From the NCBI GenBank assembly GCA_022592445.1, contig JABYQR010000151.1, positions 1 to 64,000 on the forward strand: a stretch of 64,000 nucleotides of DNA, read 5' to 3'. The notes below the pieces were generated by a model that saw only the letters and a list, made by a program, of their open reading frames with translations, made no database searches and was not told the DNA's origin. This DNA is from Cytidiella melzeri. Its lineage: Eukaryota; Basidiomycota; Agaricomycetes; Polyporales; Irpicaceae. Every line of letters starts with the position of its first letter. Positions within the stretch are counted from its first letter, which is position 1. Shown here one piece after another: positions 1 through 10,874 of this stretch. The position numbers were made by a program, and so were the translations under genes.

Positions 1-167
1 GGTAGAAGGGACATTCATTTACCGCGCTCTCAGCGAAGGAAGTCGAAGAATGTATCGAGGAGGTTCAATAATCGAAGGTCACAAACGCCGGTTGCGAATG
101 CGGCAGTCGAAACTCCCAAGCCACCAAACGTTGACGTGAATGCCGCAAAAGGTCCTGTCCCAAGACG

Positions 168-3100
168 TTGTTTACTCATTTAATACGATGCTCCTTACCG
201 ACGCGGACAACACTGTTGAATGCAGCCAACGCTGCACTCTCACACGACCACGCTAAGCAATCCGAGTCTGTCTATCACGATTCAGGAGCTAACAGACATA
301 TATTTTTCGATCGCGGCGTCTTCGAAGGGTATCGCACTATTCAGGCCATCAATGTCCGAGGTTTTGGCTCGAACCTCACAACATCAGCCATAGGTGTGGG
401 CGACGTATACCTCACTGCAACTGTTGACGGAGCCGATCACACCGTCAAACTCTCCGATGTACTGCACGTGCCTACCGCACGGATGAATCTGGTCTCGCAG
501 GGATGCCTGGAAAGGAGGGGAGTAGGATCGACAACCAAAGGAGGACGCTTGGCATTGGACTTCGAAGGGAAGACAATCATCACCGGGAACTTAGACGACA
601 ACGACTTATACAAGTTGAACGTGAAGCCTCTACAGCGCAACGTAACATCTCGCCTAAACTCTTCCTCACCCTCGTCCAACTCTTCCCTCCTCGACCGCAT
701 CTCAAAACCTCTTGTGTCCGCTAGCAGCATCCGTACAGCCACACCGGATTTTTATATCGCCTACTAGGCCACTTAGGCGTTAAAGGGCTATCTCGCTCCA
801 CCTCTGGTATACAAATCATCTCACACTCAGACCCCCTCGCTCAGCGCTCATGCGAAACATGCGCACGCGCGAACATGAAACGACTACCATTCCCAAAATC
901 TTCAGACCTCAGAGCGAATCGCCTGCTCTTCCGGATCCACATTGACATTTGTGGACCACTGCCAAACGGATACGGAGGCGTCAAATATTTCATGCCCTGC
1001 GTCGACTGCCATTCCAGATGGAGAGTCGCGTTGTTTCTCAAATCACGCAGCGACGCACTACAAGAATTCATCAAATATAAAGCGGCTGTCGAACGTTTCA
1101 CCGGTCAGAAGGTCGCGGTCTTGAGGGTGGATAACGCGCCTGAACTCACAATGGGAGATTTCCGTGCGCACTGCGAACGCGAAGGGATAACTTTTGAGAA
1201 GACGGTACCTGACGCCTCACCGCAAAACGGCGTCGCTGAGAGAACTAACTGGACTCTCGCGTCAATGGCACGCGCCATGCTCATTGACAGCGGACTCGGA
1301 GATTTCTTCTGGCCACTGGCCGTACAGACCGCCGCTCACATACTAAACCGCATCTCGACCTCAGCACTTCCACCCCACACCACTCCTTTTCACGTCTGGT
1401 TCAAACGCGACCCCGACATCTCACATTTCCGCATCTTCGGTTCACGCGTAATTTGCAGACGTATGGACGCCGATTCACTCAACAAAATCCAAGCACGCGG
1501 TGAAGAAGGGCGTTTTGTAGGGTATGCTCAAGACGCGAAGGGCTACCTCATATGGTTCCCCGACTCCCGCGCTGTACGCTCACGCCGCGACGTTGTTTTC
1601 CTTGACGACCACTCCCTCACACCTGCGAACACCTCTCTGTCCTCACCACTGTGGGACGACATCTTCGCAACAAACGAACAACGCGCAGACAATCACACCG
1701 TTGACACCAGTGTGTCGCACGAAGATTCGCCGCCTGCCAATGCCCCGGTTGGGCTGGTTCCGGATGAACCAAGCGCGAATGCCCCGGTTGGGCTGGTGGT
1801 TCCGGATGAACCAAGCGCGAATGCCCCGGTTGGGCTACTGGTTCCGGATGAACCAAGTGCGAACGCCCCGGTTGGGCAGGATGGCATACTGCCAGGGAAG
1901 ATGGTACTACGCACTGTGCCGAACGCTACATCCCCACATCACTCACTCAGTCTCAAAGCCCGAGAACGCGTCTTACCCAGCAGATACAAACTGCACAATT
2001 CCGTGTATTCGGACGAGGGGGGGTTGCCGATCGATAGGAATCTGGCTCTGGCCGCTCTCACACACGAAATTGAACTGGCCGATCCTACGGCGACCCAAAT
2101 CTGTCAGGCATTAGCGACACCCATCGACGACGTGAACGCCAAAGATCCACGAACTATAACAGAAGCAGAACATGGCCAATACTGGAGCCACTGGGTAGCT
2201 GCCATCCACGAGGAGTTAGAGGCGCTTCGCGCAAAGGGCGTATACGAAGAGGTAGACGTCATACCGGCAGGAAGGAAACCGGTTGATTCAAAATGGGTAC
2301 TTCACATGAAGCGAGACGCGGCAGGACACATCTCACGGTTCAAGGCTCGACTAGTCGCCAAGGGCTACACACAGATTCCAGGACAGGACTTCACATATAC
2401 GTTCGCTCCGGTCGCGCGATGGGACTCGATACGGACAATCCTGGCGATCGCTGCCCATGAGGACTCGTACCTACGACACATAGACATCAAGACTGCATTC
2501 CTGAACGGCCCTCTAACAGAAGAGATCTACATGAACAAACCTTCGATCATGGGCAAAGGCTATTGGCGTCTCAGAAAAGGACTGTACGGATTGAAGCAAG
2601 CCGGGCGATCGTGGTATTTGGAGTTCAACGAGAAGTATCAGACGCTTGGTTTCAGGCGTTGCGAATCGGACTGGAGCGTTCATGCACGAGGCAAAGGGAA
2701 CCTTAGGAGCATGTCTGCCACCAGCGTGGACAACATCCTTTTGTCAACGCCGTCGCAGACGGAGTCTGACTCGATAACGGAAGGCCTGAAGAACCTGTTC
2801 GACATCACGGACAACGGAGAAGTGGGATGGCTCTTAGGCTGCAAAGTTACCAGGAACAGGACGCGGCATTCAATCTTCCTCTCGCAGGAAGCATACACAC
2901 TATCGATCTTACGCGAGTTCAATATGGAATTCTGCAATGCGGCCTCGACACCGTTACCACCAAAGACAATGCTCTCACGAACAGAACCCCCTGCGTCGAC
3001 AAAAGAACGAGACGAACTCAAGGCGCTACCTTACTGCACCCTGGTAGGAAAGGCTATGTACTTGGCGACGACGACGAGACCGGACATCGCGTATGCGGTG

Positions 3101-3739
3101 CGCGAACTGGCCAAGTTCATGTCTAACTACGGAGAGACACACTGGGTAGCTGCGAAACATTTACTTCGTTACTTACAAGGTACGAGGTCACTTGGACTCA
3201 CGCTGGGAAACTTGGATCCCGCATACCCGATGTTCCATGGGTTCACCGACTCCGACTGGGGATCCGGAGAGGAGAGGAAATCAATCTCAGGTTACGTGAT
3301 GGTAGTATACCAATCACCGGTCGCCTGGAGTTCGAAGCAACAACCCGTGGTCGCGCTCTCGTCGTGCGAAGCCGAATACATAGCGTGTTCGCATGCCGCA
3401 TGCCAAGTCATCTGGACCAGACATCTTCTCGGCGAACTAGGATTACACCAACAAAACGCTACGCAACTATTCTGCGACAACAATGGGACAATAGCGTGTA
3501 CACACGATCCGCACGGACACACGCGAATGAAACATATCGACATCCGGTCCCACTTTATCAGAAATTGCGTCAACGAGGGCAAAATCGACGTTACCAGAGT
3601 TGGAGGAAAAGACAATGTTGCTGATATATTCACGAAGGCTCTCGCTCGCATTGCACACACACGAGCAATGGAAATGTTAGGATTACTGGCCGGTCAAGGG
3701 GGGGTGTCAACGGGTGACTCGGCAGTTGATAAGGATTAG
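168..3739 (+). pseudogene. C1 gag-pol polyprotein, frameshifted
   Basis: The first frame (168-767) carries the aspartic protease signature DSGANRH near residue 39. The second frame, open from about 753 and with its first ATG at 875, carries the GAG-pre-integrase HLG..CETC zinc site, the integrase core (D in HIDICGPL, D in LRVDNAPEL, E in NGVAERTNW), the RT_2 domain (SKWVLHMKRD, FLNGPL, GLYGLKQAG) and RNase H (ALSSCEAEYIA, MKHIDIR). The two frames meet at a T-rich stretch near 750, so a one-base shift breaks the polyprotein. The RT box that normally reads YVDD is SVDN here, which loses one catalytic aspartate. Its last codons run into the 3' LTR. Sure of family, sure that it is broken. Confidence 0.88.
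1736..1877 (+). repeat. 42-45 bp minisatellite inside C1 polyprotein linker
   Basis: Four copies of a unit containing AATGCCCCGGTTGGGC, separated by a VPDEPSA-coding spacer, lie in the linker between integrase and RT. Units differ by in-frame 3-bp additions (LVPDEP, LVVPDEP, LLVPDEP), so the array keeps the reading frame. Confidence 0.9.
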
Positions 3740-3961
3740 GAAATAGTCGGGAGGCACATCAGTGCGCAGGATACTATACACGGACATCCGCTGATCGGAC
3801 TATTATATATAAAAGACTTCGATAGGTACAGGAGTAGAACATCGGTTCCTTACCCTGTACCAGGTACGCACACCAGCGTTGTATCAATACATCGGTTCCT
3901 TACCCTGTACCAGAACCGTCTGATTGACAGTACGGAATCTGGTACGTTGACCGCACTTACA
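3705..3961 (+). repeat. 3' LTR of C1 with leader direct repeat
   Basis: It starts TGTCA directly after the polypurine tract and ends CTTACA. It holds a TATA box (about 3803-3812). About 35 nt on, a 25-bp sequence occurs at 3839-3863 and again, identically, at 3889-3913. The first copy is followed by GTACGC and the second ends in CAG, so 3864-3913 reads as a 50-nt GT..AG segment. The end point is inferred from a related LTR at 58670-60595. Confidence 0.65.
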
Positions 3962-4230
3962 AACAGACTATGCATCGAGACTCTCTCTTCTTCAATGTAG
4001 GTCCTGGTGCTGGGGACCGCTCTATGGTCAAGGAGGAGGCTGCAGCTCACCGGGCAAGTTTCTCTTCGCACTTTTCACCTCTCTGAATCTCACAACCAAC
4101 GTCCTGTTGTAGGTGCCGGATATTCAACAACCATAACACCTTACAACGACCAATCCACTTCGATCGCAATCTCATCGTCCTCAACCCGTGCGCTGATCCT
4201 CACACCTTTCGGTTCGTTACCTCTACTCTC

Positions 4231-4785
4231 ATGTCTCGTAGCAACCGCTCAGCCCCTCTTTTTAAACCAGCCACAGTGCTAGTGTTCATCACTCTAGTCG
4301 TGGCCATCTTCAAGAATGCCACGTTCAAGATATACACTGGCTTGCTTACATCGCTATCAATGATAACGGTGTTAGCCGTGTTCGCAGTCAACATCGCATA
4401 TGCCACGCGTCTACTCCAAGACCTCAACAACAAAACCAGTAGTAGCCTCGGTGGCTCAGCTTCTTTCGGTCTAGGTACATCACATTTCGTTTCCGGCTTG
4501 CTTCCCTAGGCCTCATGATCATGTCCTAATTTTTTTGTTCTCACATTCGTCACTTTCTATCATATAGGCCTTTGGCTCATGCTGATACCCGCCATCTTTG
4601 TCGTCGCCGCTTTCATTGTGGTGTGCGCCGGCTGGTGGTTGGAGCGGCGGGGAAAGTATGTCGAGGTTTATCCCATGTCACCAACGGCAGTCAAGAAGAG
4701 CGATCTTGATCCATGGTGGCAAAGGTTCAAGTGGGCCAGCGCGAGTAAAGTTGGCGTTGATCGGCAGGCAGAGGGTTCTGCGTGA
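4231..4785 (+). CDS. small multi-TM membrane protein, SUR7/PalI-like C-terminal half
   Basis: Two exons, 4231-4474 and 4568-4785, join in frame across a 93-nt intron (donor GTACAT, branch-like CTAAT, acceptor ATAG). The product is about 153 residues with hydrophobic segments near residues 12-25, 35-55 and 83-103, followed by a cytosolic-type tail containing DPWWQRFKW. The spacing of the membrane helices and the polar loop resemble the second half of fungal SUR7/PalI claudin-like proteins, which act in cortex organisation or pH sensing. That is a family guess. Upstream (about 3994-4276) another frame encodes a plausible preceding segment ending in a further helix, and one shift near 4258-4264 would join them. 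The gene may therefore be a frameshifted remnant cut on its left by C1. The KDZ element starts 24 bp after its stop codon. Confidence 0.4.
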
Positions 4786-4809
4786 ATGCCGTATTTTCTC
4801 TCGAGGATT

Positions 4810-5170
4810 CACCTGGACCTCCTACATCACGGACCGTACATACATGCCGTGCGGGCCGAATTGCCAACCTAAGCAGGTGTGAAGTGCTATGTAGCGCATA
4901 CTGCGAGATAAACAATGAATAACAACCTTAATTCCATGTTGAGTAAGACCCTAGATCCGCGGCTCAGAGTCATTATCTGGATACGTTTTGTGGAGCACGT
5001 GCCTATCTTATCAATCAGTAGCTGTCAAACAGTGTCACAGCATGTGTGTCGGTGTTCTAGCCCATCAATACTGAGTGTCTCGTTGTCTGCCCATGTTCCT
5101 GCGCGCCTCCCTTTGTTTCTCCCATCAATACTGAGTGCTGTCCATCATTTCTTCGTTCCTCGCCGTCTGC
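4810..5170 (+). repeat. left terminal inverted repeat of KDZ element
   Basis: About 360 bp match the reverse complement of 14420-14780 with few mismatches (for example CGGGCCGAATTG here against CGGGCCAAATTG there). Inward it runs into C/T-rich subterminal repeat units (to about 5440) carrying GCCTTCCCACGTGCCTCC and ATCAAGACTGAGCGTCTG. Confidence 0.9.
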
Positions 5171-5691
5171 CCGCCTTCCCACGTGCCTCCCCGTACCTCC
5201 ATCAAGACTGAGCGTCTGTCAGTCTTCCTGCGCGTCTCCCTCCCTCCCTCCCATCATTCCTTCGTTCCTCGCCGTCTGCCCGCCTTCCCACTTGTCCCCG
5301 TGCCTCTCCCATCAATGCAGAGTGGTACCTATTGCTCCTACCTTCGTCGCAGTCTTCCCGAATTTCCGCCTGCTTCTTTGCAATCTTTCTCCACTTATGC
5401 GCCTCCCAGACACTCCCTCCCATACTGTACATATCAACACTAACTGTTGTCACTTGTCACAATAATAGCACGGCATGTGTGGTAGAATATCAGCATTATC
5501 AAGAGAATTTGAAGTGGTCTAGACTCTCGACACAATGGGCAGTGCATGCACGTGGAGAGCTCGGTGTATTGGAACTGTACTCCCATCACACGTTGACACA
5601 TTCTTAATGGGAGTTTTTCAACGCCGCGCTTACAAGCGCCACAAGCTCTCGCATCAACAATACCATAATACCTACACATTGAGAAAGCTAG

Positions 5692-8600
5692 CTACGTGAT
5701 ACTGAGTGCAGATATGAATTCTACTAAATGTCCGAGAGCCTCCTGTTCCTCATCACCCTCCAAAATATCAACCTCCTGGTCAGCAAGCTGATCATCATCT
5801 GCGGCACCGCCTTCTGCGTCAGCAGCATCCTCCGGGTTGTCGACGAGGGGAAGAGATCCAAGACGGATACCGGGGCCCTTCGTGCCAGTGAAGCCGTCGA
5901 GATTGTACACCTGGTGGACGTGAGAGAGGAGCTCGTTGTTGATACGCTGGCGCCGCTCGATGAACTCTAGCACGGCGCCGAGTATAGGATCACGAGCTGT
6001 CTGCAGACGATCACGCACCCTACGGAAGAGTATCCGCTCGTTGCGAATTGCGGTATGAAGGTGACGAACCTCTATGTTCAGTCGTTCAACCTCTTCTCGT
6101 GCTCGGCAAATCCGGAGGCGCATCTTCATGCAGGCGCGGACTGCGGGCTCTACCCATCGTTTACCTCGAACATCGTGGCAAGTATCCTGCAGCAGGGCGA
6201 ACTGCTCTAGAAATTGGTAGGTGCCGATTTCCTGCCAATCCAAAGGGGGGCGGGGAGGGTCCAGTGCGGCGGCGGCGGCGTTGTACACAGCAACAGCGTT
6301 CTGGATTGCCTTGCTGCGTGTTTGGAGGGACTTTGAGATATGCGCACGCATGCTGTAACCTACGCACATGTCAATATTGAACTACATGAATAGAACTCAG
6401 CTTTTACCTGTTTGCGCAATATTCATGTTCAACAGCTCAGTAAGACGCTGCACGACAAGTTTTTGCACCTTGTTGAGCGCAAGGAGATACTTATGCTCCT
6501 TGATGTACTTGATGGCTGCGATATACTCCGGCGTTGTGGTTGTCCAGCGGTGGCCTATGCCCATCTGTAGCTCAAGGTCGCAGACGTCGTTGTGCACCCG
6601 ATTGTAACGTTCGTTAGCGTGGCGATGTGCTGTCTCGACCCGACGAGTGGCCGAGAGATCCTTTGTGTAGTTAGCCTCATGTGCAGGAGGAGCAAAGGCG
6701 AGGAACTGGGCGTTGGCGTTGCGTCTCTGCGAGTCAAGATGGCGAAGCTCTTGCAAGCGCTCGACGTACGCCACTGCGTGCACGTCATGCGGATGCTCTT
6801 CGCCGATCCATGAGAAAAAGTCTACTTGCTCATTTTCCCAGTTATCGAGATCTTTGTCGGTAATTGACAGCGAGTGCATAGCCTCAAGTAGCGTGGCGGC
6901 GTCGCTGTGGATGACTCCGAGGGCCTGTTTGTAGTCGCTCAATACGAATGTTCCAGCGTTGAGATACTTGTCCTCGTCTAGCTGTCGAAAATACGCCTCA
7001 ATGAACAGGCGGCGACGGTAGGGTGAGGCGTAACGAGTGACGGATGCGAGCATGTTAGTGAGGCTGAAAATCCGTTCCATGGTCTCGAGATCTTCAAGGC
7101 CGGCGCCAACAATGACGTTCGGATGGTATTCCAGCTGACATGTGTAGCTGTGGGAGTAGCCATGGAACGCGCATACGCAAAACCGTCCTCCCGAGGCAGC
7201 GAATGCAGGGCCAAGCGAACTCTTCTCCGTTGTGACATTGAAGCTGCAGCCGACATCGTATCCAATGAGTGGTCGTTCCCCAAGCAGCTCAAGGGTCTTT
7301 GAAATCACGGCGAGGGGGTATTTGGCTCTACAAACGTCAAAACAAACGTCAGCAACATGTATATAGATAGAAAGATGCGAAACTTACAGCTCACCGCTAC
7401 AAACCATGTCCGTAACCCAGAGTAGCAACCCGTGTTGACACGCGGCTGCGAAGATACCCGCTTCATCGAAAATCCCCCACATCTTCTTGCAATCCTCTTT
7501 TGCTGCACTTTTCCAGTTCTTTGTGCACGACGCAAGACGCTGTCGCCGTGCTGCTTGGGGATCATTGCGGTCAGAGTCGTCAAGTAGACGAAGCCCATCT
7601 GTAGGGTCTCCCTCTGCTGGTAGGCCTTGGGCTTCACCGTCGCTCTCGTCGTCGGAGTCCTGGTCCTTGCGTTTGACTGCTGGCCCTTTAGAAGACTTGC
7701 CTCGAACCTCATTAGCGTATTGGTTGACAAAATCGGTGGAGAGGAAATAGTCGCTGTCATGAAGTGCTCGAGTGTCTGCTGCTGTGCGATGAGCGGTGGT
7801 GGCTATTCTCTTCAGACTGTTGTTGCCGTCCATTGCAATGAGCCGTCCGAAACGAAGCTCAGGCTCGTTCTCCAACTTGTGAAAGATGTGAGGGGTGTGG
7901 GAAGTAGAACAGCGAGCTTCGTACCTTGTAGCAACATGCGTGGCACGCATTTTTGACCCTCCAATTCTCCTCATCCCACCCTAATGCCTTGTAGATCTTG
8001 GGGTGGACACTGCGCGTGATACGTAGGTAGATTTCGAACGTATCCCCGAAGACTTCGCGTAGATGGCGGCGATAAGGTATCTGTGGAGGTTGAGCACGAT
8101 GAAGCAGTTATCAGAAATGTGTACATACGTTGTAATAGTCACAGACAACCTTGGCAAATGCCTCAATGCTGTAGTTGGGCTTTTGCTGGCGAAGGTGATA
8201 GAGCCACTTGAGGGTGTCAACGGAAACAGCTATGGTCGGCCTGCTGGGGGACTTGGCGATATAGCCATGCATCATCAGATCAAGAGCGGGAGATGTGCTG
8301 TCTGCATGGCGCTGCACTGTGAGGACGCGAGCGAGAGTGTTTACATCGACGATGTCAACAGTGTAGCAGTAAGCAGCTAGGGGGGGGGCAGCTGGTTCAT
8401 CGTCTTGCCGCGCTTCGGCTCGGTCATCCCCTGCTCGTGTTTCAGGCCAGTACCATCACGGTCTCGTGCAGGTCCTGCTGACTGATCACAATACCTCCAT
8501 GCCAAGTACTTTTCAACCAGTTGCTCGAAGACATTCCCCCAGGCCTCCTGCTGGCGACCCACCCGCGACCTCCAACTCTTGACCTGTCCCACTCGCCGCC

Positions 8601-9103
8601 AATGCCCATTCCACCTACAGCGCACATGCAAGTGAGTAAGAATACTGTATAGTGCTGATTATCGACTCACTGACTCATGTGCTGTATAGCCTCGACAAAA
8701 CTTTTGTGTACACCCAGGTCTTCAGCATCCGCTCGCACGTCCTCCCAAGCCTCCTCATTCCCTTCCATATTCACGTCCACAATGACATTTCCTGGCCCTT
8801 CGACATCCGCAGCCACATCATTATCAACCAAGAACGAATGCTGCGCCGAAGGAAGACCTTGCGTAGAGGGTAAATCTGGTACAAGGCAAAGAGTACGTTC
8901 TACTCACCTGCTATTGCCTGCTCAATGCGTGCTTGAGTTTCAAGACAATCACGCTCAATGCCATCGTGGTTGAGATGTAAAGCAAGACCTCGACGTAATC
9001 CCCGAGCACGAGGATGCGCACTTTGCACGCCTGCAGTAGCAACAAGGCGAGTCTTGTTTACTTGCCTCGAGCTCCCCTTTCTAAAGACATGAGCTTTACG
9101 CAT
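5692..9103 (-). CDS. KDZ (Kyakuja-Dileera-Zisupton) transposase
   Basis: Multi-exon gene read from 9103 down to the stop at 5692. The N-terminus starts MRKAHVFRKGSSRQVNKT, followed after a 32-nt intron (8876-8907) by an acidic segment (LVDNDVAADVEGPGNV). The Cys-rich NACHACCYK site leads into the catalytic core: first Asp in FGRLIAMDGN, second Asp in GYDVGCSF, an HGYSHSYTCQL block, and the Glu within LETMERIFS. A long helical C-terminal part ends HLVEFISALSIT. Introns near 8140-8090, 7930-7885, 7390-7320 and 6410-6365 all have GT..AG ends. It would cut and paste the KDZ element in the nucleus. One oddity is a frame break at a run of nine G (minus-strand C) near 8380-8388. Otherwise the gene looks functional. 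Confidence 0.88.
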
Positions 9104-9332
9104 TACTTATCTATTGCATGCACACCAGATGTATAGAATGCACGGTATCACAGAGCTGCTAAGGGTGGAAAGACGAACGAGAGGGCGAGTGGTGGACTGA
9201 GCGGACAAAGCGGTAAGCGACCATAATTACATGAATTCGAGTTGTGCTTCGCGCAGGTCTTATCTCAGTTTCATGCTCACCTCCCTCCACCCCTCACCAC
9301 TGCACCTCATCCATCTGGCTCTTTGCGCATCA

Positions 9333-10681
9333 ATGGCTCCATTCAAACTTATTCCTCCTATACCTGGCAAAGAGACTTCGCTGGATATATTGCAAGTTGT
9401 AGTAGTAGGAGCTAGCGGCGATCCGCTTAATGGTACATACGGTTATCGCAGGTGAGTATTTGTTTCTCAACGTTACACTACTCTCTGACTGAAGGGACAT
9501 AGGTGGCTAAGTCTCACAATTGAGCATCAGAACTCTGCGTTCCCTATGTCTTTCTTCTGCCCCAACCATTTCGACGTCCGCGATATCGAGACCATCGCTG
9601 TCTTTCTACGAGCGATTGTCCATCTGCCGCCACAGCAGCAAGTTGAGCAGGTCAACCGCATGGCTGAAATAGACGTTTGCAGGCGCATCCTCTGCAAGCC
9701 TTGGCAGCACTGGGCTGTGCTTAGTGGCAACGGCGACAACAGACTCGAGTTTGTCTCCGGGAATTGGTATGTCACCACCATATCTGTTTCGCACCTCAAC
9801 GGCGCATGAACTTGAACTCTCAGGGCCGACACTTTCCCCTTCGTCTCTCAACAAACGCACCCTCAGTACAAGTCGTGTGAAATGATGGCCCTTGCGATCC
9901 AATACCTCATCCTGCGAGGTGTGGAGCCCAATGTGGCCGATCGTCGCGCCGCCGACTTATCAGACTTTGTTACTGGGATAAACAACATGACTCTCAATCC
10001 GCCGCCAGTCACTCCTCCAACGAGGAGTCGCCTGTACCCTGACATCAGCTCCGTCCTCTCTGCCGCTCCCTCTCCACGTCGCTCTACGGATACCCCATCT
10101 CAAAGCACAGCCAATGGTAGCCGGGCCGCTGACTCTCACGCAAGTGGGACGAGGCACGCCAATTCCTCTCTCAATGCCGAGCAGGGTACTGCAAATACAA
10201 AAACCAAGAGTAAGGACAAGGGCAAGGGCACCAGCTGTCGTAGTGCGCCCGATGTTCATGCCGACGAAGAGCATGGTGAAGGAAGCCACCGCACAGACGT
10301 GGATCATCGCAACAACGGTATGGTGATACTCCGTTGTAATATTATTCTCATGATCGTTGTACAGGTTCCCATATATTCGATCATCCGATTTACATGCACA
10401 AGCGCGACGTGAAAGGCAGGATCATATCCTCGCACTACACGGCACCTGCGACATCTACTAAGCACGTCCCCAGTCTCGGCCTCATCCTGGACGACTACGT
10501 GGATGCCTACGGATACCCAGCGGCCTTCATCTACACCATTTACACCGCCTGGCTGGCGGCGAACAATCGCAAGGAGTTCATTGTCGCGGTGTCATCTGTG
10601 GCTACAGTTGCAGAGGCGCACTTCCTGTGGCGTTGGATTGAAGTTCCAAGCGATCACTCCATGCGACTCCGTCACGGATAA
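9333..10681 (+). CDS. KDZ passenger protein P1, function unknown
   Basis: Four exons (9333-9451, 9503-9766, 9824-10317, 10365-10681) join in frame across introns with good GT..AG ends to give 397 residues without any break. The N-terminal half is folded-looking (SLTIEHQNSAFPMSFFCPNH, RRILCKPWQHWAVLSGNG). The centre (about 165-265) is Pro/Ser/Thr/Lys-rich and looks disordered, with a basic KTKSKDKGKG stretch. The C-terminus (about 290-397) is hydrophobic and aromatic (GYPAAFIYTIYTAWLAANNR). I recognise no family; I looked for and did not see the HxD..H signature of TET/JBP dioxygenases, which are known neighbours of KDZ elements. It lies head to head with the transposase gene, which suggests a shared promoter region at 9104-9332. 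Confidence 0.72.
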
Positions 10682-10874
10682 TGACAGGTTGCAAGCCTAC
10701 GTCGTGATCGGCCCTGCAAACCTTGCCCTTCCTCGCTCCTTAGAATGTACAATCTCTTGCTATGTATGTATACAAAAAACCGTGACTATGTTGATTTGCG
10801 AAAAGTCCGTGGGCTCATAGAGCTTGAGCCCATGCAGTGTGCGCTTTCCCCCTAAGCCCTCTCTCATATCCTCA

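Larger units (their letters stand above)
1..3961 (+). mobile_element. Ty1/copia retrotransposon C1, 5' end outside window
   Basis: This is the 3' portion of a copia-type LTR retrotransposon: protease, integrase, reverse transcriptase and RNase H are read in copia order on the plus strand. A G-rich polypurine tract (3695-3704) precedes the 3' LTR, which starts TGTCAACGGG at 3705 and is taken to end at CTTACA (3961) by comparison with the related LTR at 58670-60595. The 5' LTR, primer site and most of gag lie left of the window, so no target duplication can be checked. The element has a frameshift and a damaged RT active site and is probably dead. Confidence 0.85.

Noticed and set aside
4915..5453. 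ORFs starting MNNNLNSMLSK and MLSIISSFLAVCPPS
   Set aside because: They lie in the KDZ inverted terminus and subterminal repeats and recur at 14268-14675 only because of that; not genes.
7305..7760. Minus-strand ORF MTATISSPPILSTN
   Set aside because: Shadow frame of the KDZ transposase exon at 7390-7974.
9333..10681. TET/JBP-type dioxygenase as KDZ passenger
   Set aside because: TET/JBP genes are known KDZ companions, but neither P1 nor P2 shows an HxD..H iron-binding pattern or the C-terminal Arg context; not supported.
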